Positions 1 to 7,910 of a stretch of DNA of 64,000 bases are shown here, one piece after another. The first letter of the stretch is position 1, and every line of letters begins with the position of its first letter. The notes beneath the pieces were generated by a model. That model searched no databases. It was not told where the DNA came from and saw nothing but the letters and a program-made list of their open reading frames with translations. The stretch comes from SFWF01 sp045638145 (GTDB lineage Bacteria > Bacillota > Clostridia > Oscillospirales > Acutalibacteraceae). The position numbers and the translations under genes were made by a program. The stretch covers positions 39,730 through 103,729 of the forward strand of contig JAZUAU010000019.1 in assembly GCA_045638145.1 (NCBI GenBank), in the 5' to 3' direction.

Positions 1-515
1 AGAATATAAAGGTCGGCTCGTATATAGAAAATATCGATGAGATTAAATACGCTTCAGACCTTAAAAGAGCCAAATCAAGGGCTTTGTGGTATCTATCACG
101 AAGCGACCATTCGGAAAAAGCTCTTTACGATAAGCTAAACCGCGGCGAGTTTTCATCTGACGCTTGCAAAGAGGCAGTTGATAGAATGAAGGAGCTCGGG
201 CTTATAAATGATGAGGCCTATGCCGAGAGAATGGCCGAGCATCTGCAGCAGTGCGGTATTTCACGAAAAGAAGCCGAAGTAAAGCTTGTAAACCGCGGAA
301 TAAAGCGCGAGCTTGCACGCGAGGTTTTAGAGGACGACGGCGACGAATGTGATAAAATAAAACATCTTTTAGAACACAAATACGTGAATAAGCTTGGAAA
401 CGAGGAATCGGTAAAGAAGGTTTTTGCCGCCCTCATCCGCAAAGGTTTTTCCTATTCCGACGTAAAAAGTGCTATGAAAGAATACAGCGAAGAAATTATG
501 TATAGTGAGGACTAA
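1..515 (+). CDS. recX: RecX regulatory protein (5' end cut by window)
   Basis: RecX binds RecA filaments and limits recombinase activity. The reading frame is open from the first base (first full codon at position 3), so the gene begins before the window. The motif ALWYLSRSDHSEKALYDKL (encoded around 81-137) is the RecX opening helix pattern (A-L-x-x-L-x-R-x-x-S). A tandem three-helix layout follows, with MKELGLINDEAYAE and a second repeat ending in RKGFSYSDVKSAM. A TTG at 84 is not the start, because conserved RecX sequence lies upstream of it. The stop abuts the rimO start region with no gap, so the two are probably co-transcribed. The family call is firm; the start is unknown. Confidence 0.88.
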   Translation, partial: NIKVGSYIENIDEIKYASDLKRAKSRALWYLSRSDHSEKALYDKLNRGEFSSDACKEAVDRMKELGLINDEAYAERMAEHLQQCGISRKEAEVKLVNRGIKRELAREVLEDDGDECDKIKHLLEHKYVNKLGNEESVKKVFAALIRKGFSYSDVKSAMKEYSEEIMYSED

Positions 516-516
516 T

Positions 517-1857
517 ATGGCATATAAGGTTAGTGTAGTGTCGCTTGGTTGTCCCAAGAATCAGGTCGATGTCGAAATGATGCTTGCGGCACTTTTAAAG
601 GATGACTTTGAGCTGTCTGTTGAAGAAGCCGAGGCAGATGCAATTATCATAAATACCTGTGGATTTATTGAAAGCGCCAAGAGCGAGGCTATTGAAAATA
701 TTCTTGAGTGTGCCGCTTATAAAAAAGATGGAAAGCTCAAAGCGCTCATTGTGACAGGTTGTCTTGCCGAAAGATATAAGGACGACATTACCGAGGAAAT
801 TCCCGAGGTTGATATGGTTGTAGGAATCGGCAGTAATAAGGACATTGCAAAACTCACTCGTGATGCTATTGAAGGCAATTTGCACAATTCCTACGGTCCT
901 AAAGAAGATTTGGACCTGGGTGCCGAGCGTATTCTCGGAGGGCTCCCTTTTACCGCATATATCAAGATTTCCGACGGATGTGACAACCACTGTACCTACT
1001 GCGCAATCCCCGAAATCAGAGGCAGACTTCGCTCAAGAAAAATCGAGGATATAATAAAAGAAGCAAAAGAGCTTGCAGGAGGCGGCGTTACCGAGCTTGT
1101 CGTTGTAGCACAGGACACAACCGCCTACGGTATGGATATATACGGTGAGTCAAAGTTGCCGGAGTTGCTTACTGAACTTTGTAAAATAGAAGAGCTTCAT
1201 TGGATAAGGACCCTTTATACATATCCCGATAAAATAAGCGATGAGTTTATCGAGGTTCTTGCACGCGAGAAAAAGCTCATAAAATATCTTGATATTCCGA
1301 TTCAACACGCAAACGGCGAGATTTTAAAGCGTATGAACCGTAAGGGCAACAAAGAAAGTTTGGTTGCTTTAATTAAAAAAATAAGAGCAAAAATTCCCGA
1401 AATTACCCTTCGCACAACCTTAATCACGGGCTTCCCCGGAGAAACAGACGAACAGTTCTGCGAGCTTCATCAGTTTATAAAGGATATGTGTTTTGACCGC
1501 CTCGGTTGTTTCACATATTCTCCTGAGGAAAACACCTTGGCCGCCTCTATGCCAAATCAGGTAGATGAGCAGGTAAAAAATCGCCGTATGGAGCTTATTA
1601 TGGAAGACCAGTTCGTGATTGCGGCTGAGAAAAACGAAGAAAAGATTGATAGCACGGTTGAGGTGCTGATTGAAGGCTGGGACGATTACATTAAGTGCTA
1701 CTTTGGAAGAAGCGGTGCCGACGCCCCCGAAATTGACGGAAAGGTCTTCTTTACGTCCGATCGCCAGCTTGTTATTGGACAGTATGTTTTCGTTCATATA
1801 AACGATTGTCTTGAATATGATTTGTTAGGAGAAAGAGTAGATGAACCTACCGAATAA
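517..1857 (+). CDS. rimO: Ribosomal protein S12 methylthiotransferase RimO
   Basis: Radical-SAM enzyme that methylthiolates an aspartate of ribosomal protein S12. The N-terminal UPF0004 domain carries three cluster cysteines (C12 in SLGCPKN, C48 in INTCGF, C82 in TGCLAER). The radical-SAM CxxxCxxC motif is GCDNHCTYC at about 154-162, and a TRAM-like domain ends the protein. SLGCPKN and the overall length (446 aa) favour RimO over its tRNA-modifying relative MiaB. The ATG at 517 is chosen because GTGAGG at 505-510 acts as ribosome-binding site; the in-frame GTG at 505 lies inside that site. The 3' end overlaps pgsA by 17 bases, implying translational coupling. Confidence 0.93.
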   Translation: MAYKVSVVSLGCPKNQVDVEMMLAALLKDDFELSVEEAEADAIIINTCGFIESAKSEAIENILECAAYKKDGKLKALIVTGCLAERYKDDITEEIPEVDMVVGIGSNKDIAKLTRDAIEGNLHNSYGPKEDLDLGAERILGGLPFTAYIKISDGCDNHCTYCAIPEIRGRLRSRKIEDIIKEAKELAGGGVTELVVVAQDTTAYGMDIYGESKLPELLTELCKIEELHWIRTLYTYPDKISDEFIEVLAREKKLIKYLDIPIQHANGEILKRMNRKGNKESLVALIKKIRAKIPEITLRTTLITGFPGETDEQFCELHQFIKDMCFDRLGCFTYSPEENTLAASMPNQVDEQVKNRRMELIMEDQFVIAAEKNEEKIDSTVEVLIEGWDDYIKCYFGRSGADAPEIDGKVFFTSDRQLVIGQYVFVHINDCLEYDLLGERVDEPTE

Positions 1858-2416
1858 ACTGACCGTTATAAGAATGATTTTAACACCCTTCTTTCTTATT
1901 GCTTTACTGCTTAAGTTTCATTTTCATTATGCAGTAGCCCTTATCATATTTATCGTTGCTTCGATTACCGACTATCTTGACGGTAATATTGCAAGAAAGC
2001 AGGGGGTAGTTACAAGCTTTGGAAAGTTTTTAGATCCTATTGCAGACAAAATGCTCACAACCGCCGCATTCCTCGGCTTTATGGTGCTCGATATCGGTTG
2101 GGGCACAGTTTGGATAACCTTTATCGTGCTTCTACGCGAGTTTATCGTGGCATCGGTAAGAATGGTTGCCGTATCTTCGGGCGGAAAGGTTATAGCAGCA
2201 AACATCTGGGGCAAGCTTAAAACGGTTACACAGATGGTTGCAATAATTTTTGCTATTACCGCTGAGCAGTTCAAAGTGCTTTTTGATTTCCCCGGTGTAA
2301 ACGGTATTATCCACATTTTTGTTTCCGTGTTTCTTTGGGTTTCGGCAATTCTTTGTGTCATTTCGGGCGTGATCTATCTTATTGATAACAAAGAATTTAT
2401 CGATACTAAAAAATAA
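1841..2416 (+). CDS. pgsA: CDP-diacylglycerol--glycerol-3-phosphate 3-phosphatidyltransferase
   Basis: Integral membrane enzyme making phosphatidylglycerol-phosphate, the first committed step to phosphatidylglycerol and cardiolipin. The CDP-alcohol phosphotransferase signature D-G-x2-A-R-x8-G-x3-D-x3-D is complete, reading DYLDGNIARKQG followed by GKFLDPIADKM (residues about 45-72). Hydrophobic helices flank it on both sides. Length is 191 aa, normal for PgsA. It opens with NLPNKLTVIRM, the usual family start, and overlaps rimO, giving the recX-rimO-pgsA order often seen in Clostridia. Confidence 0.93.
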   Translation: MNLPNKLTVIRMILTPFFLIALLLKFHFHYAVALIIFIVASITDYLDGNIARKQGVVTSFGKFLDPIADKMLTTAAFLGFMVLDIGWGTVWITFIVLLREFIVASVRMVAVSSGGKVIAANIWGKLKTVTQMVAIIFAITAEQFKVLFDFPGVNGIIHIFVSVFLWVSAILCVISGVIYLIDNKEFIDTKK

Positions 2417-2419
2417 GGG

Positions 2420-2447
2420 TAGACAAATCTAAAAATATAGATATAAT
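2420..2447 (+). promoter_or_regulatory. Promoter of the cysE operon
   Basis: TAGACA (2420-2425) and a perfect TATAAT (2442-2447) are separated by 16 bp. They sit directly upstream of the T-box leader, as expected for an attenuated transcript. This is inferred from matches to the sigma-A consensus. Confidence 0.6.
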
Positions 2448-2459
2448 ATAAATAGAATA

Positions 2460-2684
2460 TTGATGCATTCGTCGGGTAGAGTAGCAAAAAAACCGCCTCA
2501 GAGAGGGAATTTCATAGGCTGAAAGGGTTCTCGGTATGGAATTTTGTGAAGTGCACCATGACGGCACCGTAGGGGAATTTCAGTATCCTGCGGCGTATAC
2601 ACTGCGTTAAGGTGCCGAGTTATAAAACGGAGTGGAACCGCGATTTTTCGCCTCCGACAGTGTATACTGTCGGAGGCTTTTTAT
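2460..2684 (+). promoter_or_regulatory. T-box leader, probably cysteine-specific
   Basis: tRNA-sensing transcription attenuator. The T-box element GGAGTGGAACCGCG is at 2629-2642, close to the consensus AGGGTGGAACCGCG. It is followed at once by a strong intrinsic terminator: a stem of GCCTCCGACAGT paired with ACTGTCGGAGGC (2650-2677) and a T run to 2682. A TGC triplet followed by A at 2552-2555 fits the specifier (Cys codon plus 3' purine), agreeing with the downstream cysE and cysS. Uncharged tRNA-Cys should stabilise the antiterminator and let transcription proceed. The T-box call is firm; the specifier position is inferred from position and context. Confidence 0.93.
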
Positions 2685-2695
2685 TGGAGGGATTT

Positions 2696-3337
2696 ATGTT
2701 ATTTAAAAGAATAAGAGAGGATATTAGGGCGGTAAAGGACCGCGACCCTGCGGCACGAAGCTCGCTTGAAATATTCTTCCTTTACCCCGGTGTAAAGGCG
2801 CTTCGTATGTATAGAAGAGCCCACTTTTTCTACACACATAAAATGTATTTCTGGGCGCGTCTGATTTCTCAGCGTGCCGTTCGTAAAACGGGTATCGAAA
2901 TTCATCCCGGCGCAACAATCGGCAGAAGACTTGTCATTGACCACGGTACGGGTGTTGTTATCGGTGAAACGGCAGAGATTGGCGATGATGTGCTTATCTA
3001 TCAGGGCGTAACTCTTGGCGGTACGGGAAAGGATGTTGGAAAACGTCACCCGACTATCGGGAATAATGTTATGATAAGCTCTGGTGCAAAGGTGCTAGGT
3101 CCCTTTAAAGTAGGGGATAACGCGAGAATTGCCGCGGGTGCCGTAGTGCTCGAAGAGGTTCCTGAGGGCGCAACCGTCGTTGGCGTTCCCGCAAAAACGG
3201 TTCGTCTTAACGGTGAAAAGGTGAAGCCCCTCGACCAGATTCACATACCTGACCCTGTAGAACAGAAGATTTGTCAGCTTGAGGGTGAAATTGCCCGTCT
3301 TAATAAAAAAATCAGCAAACTTGAAGGAGAAAAATAA
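2696..3337 (+). CDS. cysE: Serine O-acetyltransferase
   Basis: Makes O-acetylserine from serine and acetyl-CoA for cysteine synthesis. The C-terminal half is a left-handed beta-helix of hexapeptide repeats: HPGATIG, DHGTGVVIGETAEIG, YQGVTLGGTG, HPTIGNNVMISSGAKVLG. The motif DHGTGVVIGETA (about 82-93) holds the active-site His and Asp typical of CysE. The ATG at 2696 follows GGAGG. The same frame is open further upstream, but that part lies within the T-box terminator and is excluded. Length is 213 aa. The stop codon overlaps the cysS start (TAATG), so translation is coupled. Confidence 0.94.
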   Translation: MLFKRIREDIRAVKDRDPAARSSLEIFFLYPGVKALRMYRRAHFFYTHKMYFWARLISQRAVRKTGIEIHPGATIGRRLVIDHGTGVVIGETAEIGDDVLIYQGVTLGGTGKDVGKRHPTIGNNVMISSGAKVLGPFKVGDNARIAAGAVVLEEVPEGATVVGVPAKTVRLNGEKVKPLDQIHIPDPVEQKICQLEGEIARLNKKISKLEGEK

Positions 3338-4725
3338 TGAAAGTTTTTAATACGCTTACAAGAGAAAAACAGGAACTCAAAACCGTTGAAGAGGGCAAGG
3401 TAAGAATTTATGCTTGTGGTCCTACCGTTTATAACTATATCCATATAGGAAATGCAAGACCGCTTTGTGTTTTTGATGTTCTTCGGCGCTTCCTTGAGTG
3501 GAGAGGATATCAGGTAAACTTCGTTCAGAACTTTACCGATATTGATGATAAGCTCATCAAAAAGGCAAATGAAGAGGGAATTACTGTACCTGAGGTTGCT
3601 GAAAGATATATTGCAGAATTTTGGACCGACGCAGAGGGACTTGGAGTTCGCAGGGCAACCGTTCATCCTAGAGCAACCGAAAACATTGATGCTATTCAGG
3701 ATATAATTTCAGCTCTTATCGAAAAGGGCTTTGCTTATGAATCTGCAGGTGACGTATATTTTCGTGCAAAAAAGTTCAACGAGTATGGAAAGCTTTCTCA
3801 TCAGCCTCTTGAGGACCTTGCCGCAGGTGCAAGTAACCGTGTTGAGGGCGGCGCAGACGTAAAGGAAGACCCGATGGACTTCTGTCTTTGGAAGGGCGCA
3901 AAACCGGGCGAGCCTTTCTGGGCTTCTCCATGGGGCGACGGCAGGCCGGGCTGGCATATAGAATGCTCCGCTATGGCAGGACGCTTCCTAGGTGATACTA
4001 TCGACATTCACTGCGGAGGTCAGGATTTAATCTTCCCTCATCACGAAAACGAAATTGCACAGAGTGAGTGCGCTCACGGTTGCGCCTTTTCTAACTATTG
4101 GATGCACAACGGATATATTAACGTTGACAACCGCAAGATGTCAAAGTCGCTAAACAACTTCTTCACGGTTCGAGATGTTGCAAATATTTACGGTTACGAG
4201 CCCATCCGTTATTTTCTTATTTCTTCCCATTACAGAAGTCCCATTAACTATTCTGCAGATATTATTGAGCAGGCTAAAAACGCCCTAACCCGTCTTTACA
4301 CCTGCCGTGACAATCTTGATTTTGCTATTTCAAATGCTGCAGAGGGCGGAAACGCACCCGAATTCCTTGAGAAGCACAAGACCGCATTTATTGCGGCTAT
4401 GGAGGATGACCTTAACACAGCAGATGCAATGGGCGTTCTCTTTACCCTCGTGCGCGATATAAACACCCTTATCGCAGATGGTGTTGGTAAGGCTACACTT
4501 ACCGCCGCTGCAGAGCTTTTCGATGAGCTTACAGGCGTACTCGGACTTCTTTACAACAGAAAGTCCGCCGACCTTGACAGCGAGGTTGAGGCACTTATTG
4601 CCGAAAGAACCGCCGCAAGAAAGGCAAAGGACTTCAAAACTGCAGACGCTATTCGCGATAAATTAAAGGAAATGGGTATCGTGCTTGAGGATACCCCGCA
4701 GGGAGTTAAATGGAGCAGAATATAA
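3337..4725 (+). CDS. cysS: Cysteinyl-tRNA synthetase
   Basis: Class I synthetase charging tRNA-Cys. HIGNARP (HIGH motif) follows the zinc ligand Cys in ACGPTVYNY. WHIECSAM and PHHENEIAQSEC supply the other zinc ligands, and KMSKSLNNF is the KMSKS loop. Length of 462 aa is normal. Together with cysE it sits behind the Cys T-box, so charging capacity and cysteine synthesis rise together when tRNA-Cys is uncharged. The 3' end overlaps the next methyltransferase gene by 16 bases. Confidence 0.96.
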   Translation: MKVFNTLTREKQELKTVEEGKVRIYACGPTVYNYIHIGNARPLCVFDVLRRFLEWRGYQVNFVQNFTDIDDKLIKKANEEGITVPEVAERYIAEFWTDAEGLGVRRATVHPRATENIDAIQDIISALIEKGFAYESAGDVYFRAKKFNEYGKLSHQPLEDLAAGASNRVEGGADVKEDPMDFCLWKGAKPGEPFWASPWGDGRPGWHIECSAMAGRFLGDTIDIHCGGQDLIFPHHENEIAQSECAHGCAFSNYWMHNGYINVDNRKMSKSLNNFFTVRDVANIYGYEPIRYFLISSHYRSPINYSADIIEQAKNALTRLYTCRDNLDFAISNAAEGGNAPEFLEKHKTAFIAAMEDDLNTADAMGVLFTLVRDINTLIADGVGKATLTAAAELFDELTGVLGLLYNRKSADLDSEVEALIAERTAARKAKDFKTADAIRDKLKEMGIVLEDTPQGVKWSRI

Positions 4726-5447
4726 ACTCTAAAAAAGAGCCTATAGGTAACGGATATTTTATAAATGTTTCAAAAAATCATGCCTTTGGTACAGATGCCG
4801 TATTGCTTGCGAGCTTTGCGGCATCTAAAAAGGTTAAAAGACACTGTGACCTCGGTGCAGGTTGCGGTATTATATCTATGCTTCTTGTCCGCGACGGTGT
4901 AGTAGCACATTCGGACGGAGTGGAGATTAGCGATGAAGCAGTAGCGCTTGCCCGTCGCACCGCTGCCGAATATGCGGAGGACAGATTTACCCCTGTACTT
5001 TCCGACCTTTGTGAGTTAAAGGGAATTTTACCATTTTCGGAATACGACCTTGTAACCTGTAATCCACCCTATAAGGCAGAGGGCGCAGGAATAATCAGTG
5101 AGAGTAGTGCTGACAAGGTTGCTCGTCACGAAACTGCTTGTTCGCTTGGAGACATAATCAAAACCGCCTCGCGACTTTTAAAGAGTGGCGGAAGATTCTG
5201 CATCTGTCAGCGCCCCGAGCGTATGAGCGATATTATAAACCTTATGCGCGAATATAAGGTCGAGCCCAAAATACTCCGACTTGTTGCAAAACGGGTAGGG
5301 GAAGAACCCTGGCTTATCCTCATAGAGGGAAGACGCGACGGAAAAAGTGGTATGAGAATAATGCCCACCCTCTACGTGTATGAGGACGACGAATATTCAG
5401 AGGAAATGATGAAAATTTATGGACCTTATAAGGAGGGACATGCCTGA
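4710..5447 (+). CDS. tRNA1(Val) A37 N6-methyltransferase family protein
   Basis: Class I SAM-dependent methyltransferase of the TrmN6/YfiC group. Motif I is CDLGAGCGIISMLL (about 46-59) and the catalytic adenine-N6 motif is NPPY in DLVTCNPPYKAEG. The opening KEPIGNGYFINVSKNHAFGTDAVLL is the usual family lead-in. Length is 245 aa. Its start lies inside cysS and its stop overlaps the rsmI ATG by one base, so it is part of the cysE operon. Adjacency of this methyltransferase and rsmI is common in Bacillota. The exact tRNA target cannot be read from sequence. Confidence 0.85.
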   Translation: MEQNINSKKEPIGNGYFINVSKNHAFGTDAVLLASFAASKKVKRHCDLGAGCGIISMLLVRDGVVAHSDGVEISDEAVALARRTAAEYAEDRFTPVLSDLCELKGILPFSEYDLVTCNPPYKAEGAGIISESSADKVARHETACSLGDIIKTASRLLKSGGRFCICQRPERMSDIINLMREYKVEPKILRLVAKRVGEEPWLILIEGRRDGKSGMRIMPTLYVYEDDEYSEEMMKIYGPYKEGHA

Positions 5448-6277
5448 TGGCAGGAAAGCTATACGTAGTAGGAACACCAATTGGAAATCTTTCAGACTTT
5501 TCTCCCCGCGCCATAGAAACCCTCGGACTTGTTGATTTTATTGCCGCAGAGGATACGAGAGTTACTGTAAAACTTCTTAATCATTTCGGAATAAAGAAAC
5601 CAATGATTTCATATTACGAGCATAATAAGACGGGTAGGGGAAATGACATAATAGACCGCCTCGTTAAAGGTGAGATTTGCGCACTTGTATCGGACGCGGG
5701 TATGCCTGCAATTTCCGACCCCGGTGAGGATTTGGTGCGCCTTTGCCACGAAAACAACATAGATGTTGAATCGGTCCCAGGCCCTACCGCAATTACAACA
5801 GCTCTGGCTATTGCTGGCATGTCTACGGGAAGATTTTGCTTTGAGGGCTTCCTCTCGGTAAATAAGCCGAGTAGAAAAGCCCATCTCGAAGAGCTTAAAT
5901 TCGAGAAGCGTACAATGGTCTTTTACGAAGCACCACACAAGCTAATTTCAACCCTCGAAGATATGAGGGACTATTTCGGCGAAAGAAAAATTGCTCTTGT
6001 CCGTGAGCTTACAAAGCTTCATGAGGAGGTAATTCATACTACCTTTACCGAAGCACTTGCTATGTATAACGAGGACAAGTCACCAAAAGGGGAGTTTGTG
6101 CTCATAGTTTCGGGGCATGAAAAAAGCGAAACAGATAAAAACTATACTATTGAAGATGCCGTCAAAATTGCCAAAGAATATATTTCAGACGGAAATTCTG
6201 TATCCAGCGCAGCAAAAATGGCGGCGGCAGATACGGGATTTAGAAAAAATGACATATACCGACTTATAAATGAGTAA
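5447..6277 (+). CDS. rsmI: 16S rRNA (cytidine1402-2'-O)-methyltransferase RsmI
   Basis: Tetrapyrrole-methylase-fold enzyme that 2'-O-methylates C1402 in the ribosomal P site. It opens with LYVVGTPIGNLSDFSPRA, the RsmI signature, followed by AAEDTRVT, SDAGMPAISDPG and VPGPTAITTALA. Length of 276 aa is normal. It is the last gene of the T-box operon and overlaps the preceding gene by one base. About 100 bases separate it from the LCP gene, which has its own start region. Confidence 0.95.
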   Translation: MAGKLYVVGTPIGNLSDFSPRAIETLGLVDFIAAEDTRVTVKLLNHFGIKKPMISYYEHNKTGRGNDIIDRLVKGEICALVSDAGMPAISDPGEDLVRLCHENNIDVESVPGPTAITTALAIAGMSTGRFCFEGFLSVNKPSRKAHLEELKFEKRTMVFYEAPHKLISTLEDMRDYFGERKIALVRELTKLHEEVIHTTFTEALAMYNEDKSPKGEFVLIVSGHEKSETDKNYTIEDAVKIAKEYISDGNSVSSAAKMAAADTGFRKNDIYRLINE

Positions 6278-6376
6278 ATTTTTGTTGAGAAAATTTACAA
6301 TTTGTATCTTTTAATCTTGTTGGTTATGTAGTATAATTATTGTTAATGTAATAATAAACTAAGAAGGAAGCGCAGA

Positions 6377-7870
6377 ATGGATATTTATTCTTCTAAGAAA
6401 AAAGCCCGTCATGCAAAGCAGAAGCATGCTCCACAGAGGGCGAAAAAAGCAGGAAATATTAATAAGAATGGCGAAAAGACACCGTTGTTCGGTTTTTTAA
6501 AGCATAGTAAAAAACCTAAATCAAAAAAAGCTCCGCTTACCGGCAACAAGAAAAAGACAGCGATTGTACTCATTTCAGTTGCTTCTTGCCTCGGCGCAAT
6601 ACTGCTTGGTTTTGTTATATGGATAGTCGTTGAAATTGCAGGAATAAAAAAAGCGGCAGAGGAAAGTTATGATCCCGAATTTGAAAACGACGTAATACAG
6701 GTCGAACAAAAAGACGGCGATATCTACAATATAGCCCTCTTTGGAATTGACACTCGAGACCCAGACTCTTTTAAAGGTCTTTCTGATTCAATGATGATTC
6801 TGTCGCTCGATACAAAAGAAAAAGAAATCAGACTCATTTCTTTAATGCGCGACACCCTTGTTCCAATTGAGTATAATGGCAAAACAATTTACGGAAAGTT
6901 AAATTCTGCTTATTCTCGCGGCGGTCCTGCGCTCGCAGTAAATACCATTAATAAGGTTTTCGATCTCGATATCCAGGAATATGCAACCGTAAACTTTTAC
7001 GGAATGGCTGATATTATTGATGAAATGGGCGGCATAGAAATTGATGTTCAGGAAAAAGAGATAAATGTTCACAACGGTCTTAACCACAACATTCGTGAAC
7101 AGGCATATTATATGGGCATAAAGAATCCACCACTTGTTAAAAATGGTGGTAAGCAGATGCTAACAGGCATTCAGGCTGTTGCATGGGCAAGAATCCGTTC
7201 AACCTCAACTGCCGATGGTTCGCGTGATGATTTTGGTAGAACCGACAGACAGAGAGTTGTTATGGAAGCTCTCCTCAACAAAGCGCTTAATCAGAATATT
7301 CTTAAATATCCTGATTTGGCAAAAACAATGCTGGGCTTTGTAAAGACTTCGCTTTCTTTTGATGAAATGTGGAGCCTTGCAACGGATATTCTCTCTCCAG
7401 GTGTTAAGTTCCACCAGACAAGAGTCCCGCAACCAAAATATCTCATAAATTACGGTCTCAGTGTTCCCGGCGTCGGCTCTACAGTTTATTTTGATCTTGA
7501 CTTTGGTGCAAAGATAATTGACTCATTTATCTATGCAAATATGAGTCAGGAGGATTTTTTAGAGAAGAACCCGATTGAAAAGAATGCGTGGTATGACGGT
7601 CCTGTTAACACACCGAAGCCAGATGAGCCTGATGATACCCCCGATAATGATGATTCGAGCGATATCACCTCAAGTGGAGACGGCTCAAGCAACGATACGT
7701 CGAGTGGCGGTATCACAAGCACGGACACTCCAAGCACGGACACTTCGAGCACGGACACTCCGAGCACGGACACTCCGAGTGAGGACATACCGGGCCTTGA
7801 CAGTTCAAAAACCGATACACCGAGTGTTCCCACAGAAAATGTCGGCTCTGAGGAACAGCAAGTGGCATAA
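6377..7870 (+). CDS. LytR-CpsA-Psr (LCP) family cell-wall ligase with Thr/Ser/Asp repeat tail
   Basis: LCP proteins attach teichoic acids or other glycopolymers to peptidoglycan from lipid-linked precursors. A long basic cytoplasmic segment (1-60, many KK and KKK) precedes one membrane helix (about 61-87). The LCP domain (about 115-310) has FGIDTRD, SDSMMILSLD, LMRDTLVPI, GGPALAVNTINK and the DEMGGIEIDV stretch. The C-terminus (about 410-497) is low-complexity, rich in Asp, Thr, Ser and Pro with a tandem repeat, probably wall-spanning. An AAGGAAG site precedes the ATG. A TATAAT at 6332-6337 may be its promoter, though the -35 is weak. Confidence 0.9.
   Translation: MDIYSSKKKARHAKQKHAPQRAKKAGNINKNGEKTPLFGFLKHSKKPKSKKAPLTGNKKKTAIVLISVASCLGAILLGFVIWIVVEIAGIKKAAEESYDPEFENDVIQVEQKDGDIYNIALFGIDTRDPDSFKGLSDSMMILSLDTKEKEIRLISLMRDTLVPIEYNGKTIYGKLNSAYSRGGPALAVNTINKVFDLDIQEYATVNFYGMADIIDEMGGIEIDVQEKEINVHNGLNHNIREQAYYMGIKNPPLVKNGGKQMLTGIQAVAWARIRSTSTADGSRDDFGRTDRQRVVMEALLNKALNQNILKYPDLAKTMLGFVKTSLSFDEMWSLATDILSPGVKFHQTRVPQPKYLINYGLSVPGVGSTVYFDLDFGAKIIDSFIYANMSQEDFLEKNPIEKNAWYDGPVNTPKPDEPDDTPDNDDSSDITSSGDGSSNDTSSGGITSTDTPSTDTSSTDTPSTDTPSEDIPGLDSSKTDTPSVPTENVGSEEQQVA
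7718..7792 (+). repeat. 15-bp tandem repeat in the LCP tail
   Basis: Five consecutive 15-bp units of the type AGCACGGACACTCCG encode Ser-Thr-Asp-Thr-Pro/Ser. The last unit is diverged. It is in frame, so copy-number change would lengthen or shorten the extracellular tail without breaking the gene. Confidence 0.9.
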
Positions 7871-7874
7871 AACT

Positions 7875-7910
7875 AAAAGCCTTACAGACGATGTAAGGCT
7901 TTTAAATTTT
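7875..7910. terminator. Bidirectional terminator between LCP gene and DUF815 gene
   Basis: Inverted repeat AAAAGCCTTAC (7875-7885) / GTAAGGCTTTT (7893-7903), with T runs on both strands. It lies between convergent genes and overlaps the stop codon of the minus-strand gene. Confidence 0.9.

Noticed and set aside
2612..2695. N-terminal extension of cysE through the T-box terminator
   Set aside because: The extension is translated from riboswitch sequence; a strong ribosome-binding site precedes the ATG at 2696.
7546..7833. Open frame on the minus strand opposite the LCP repeat tail
   Set aside because: It is the mirror of the 15-bp repeat, has no ribosome-binding site, and overlaps a well-supported gene.
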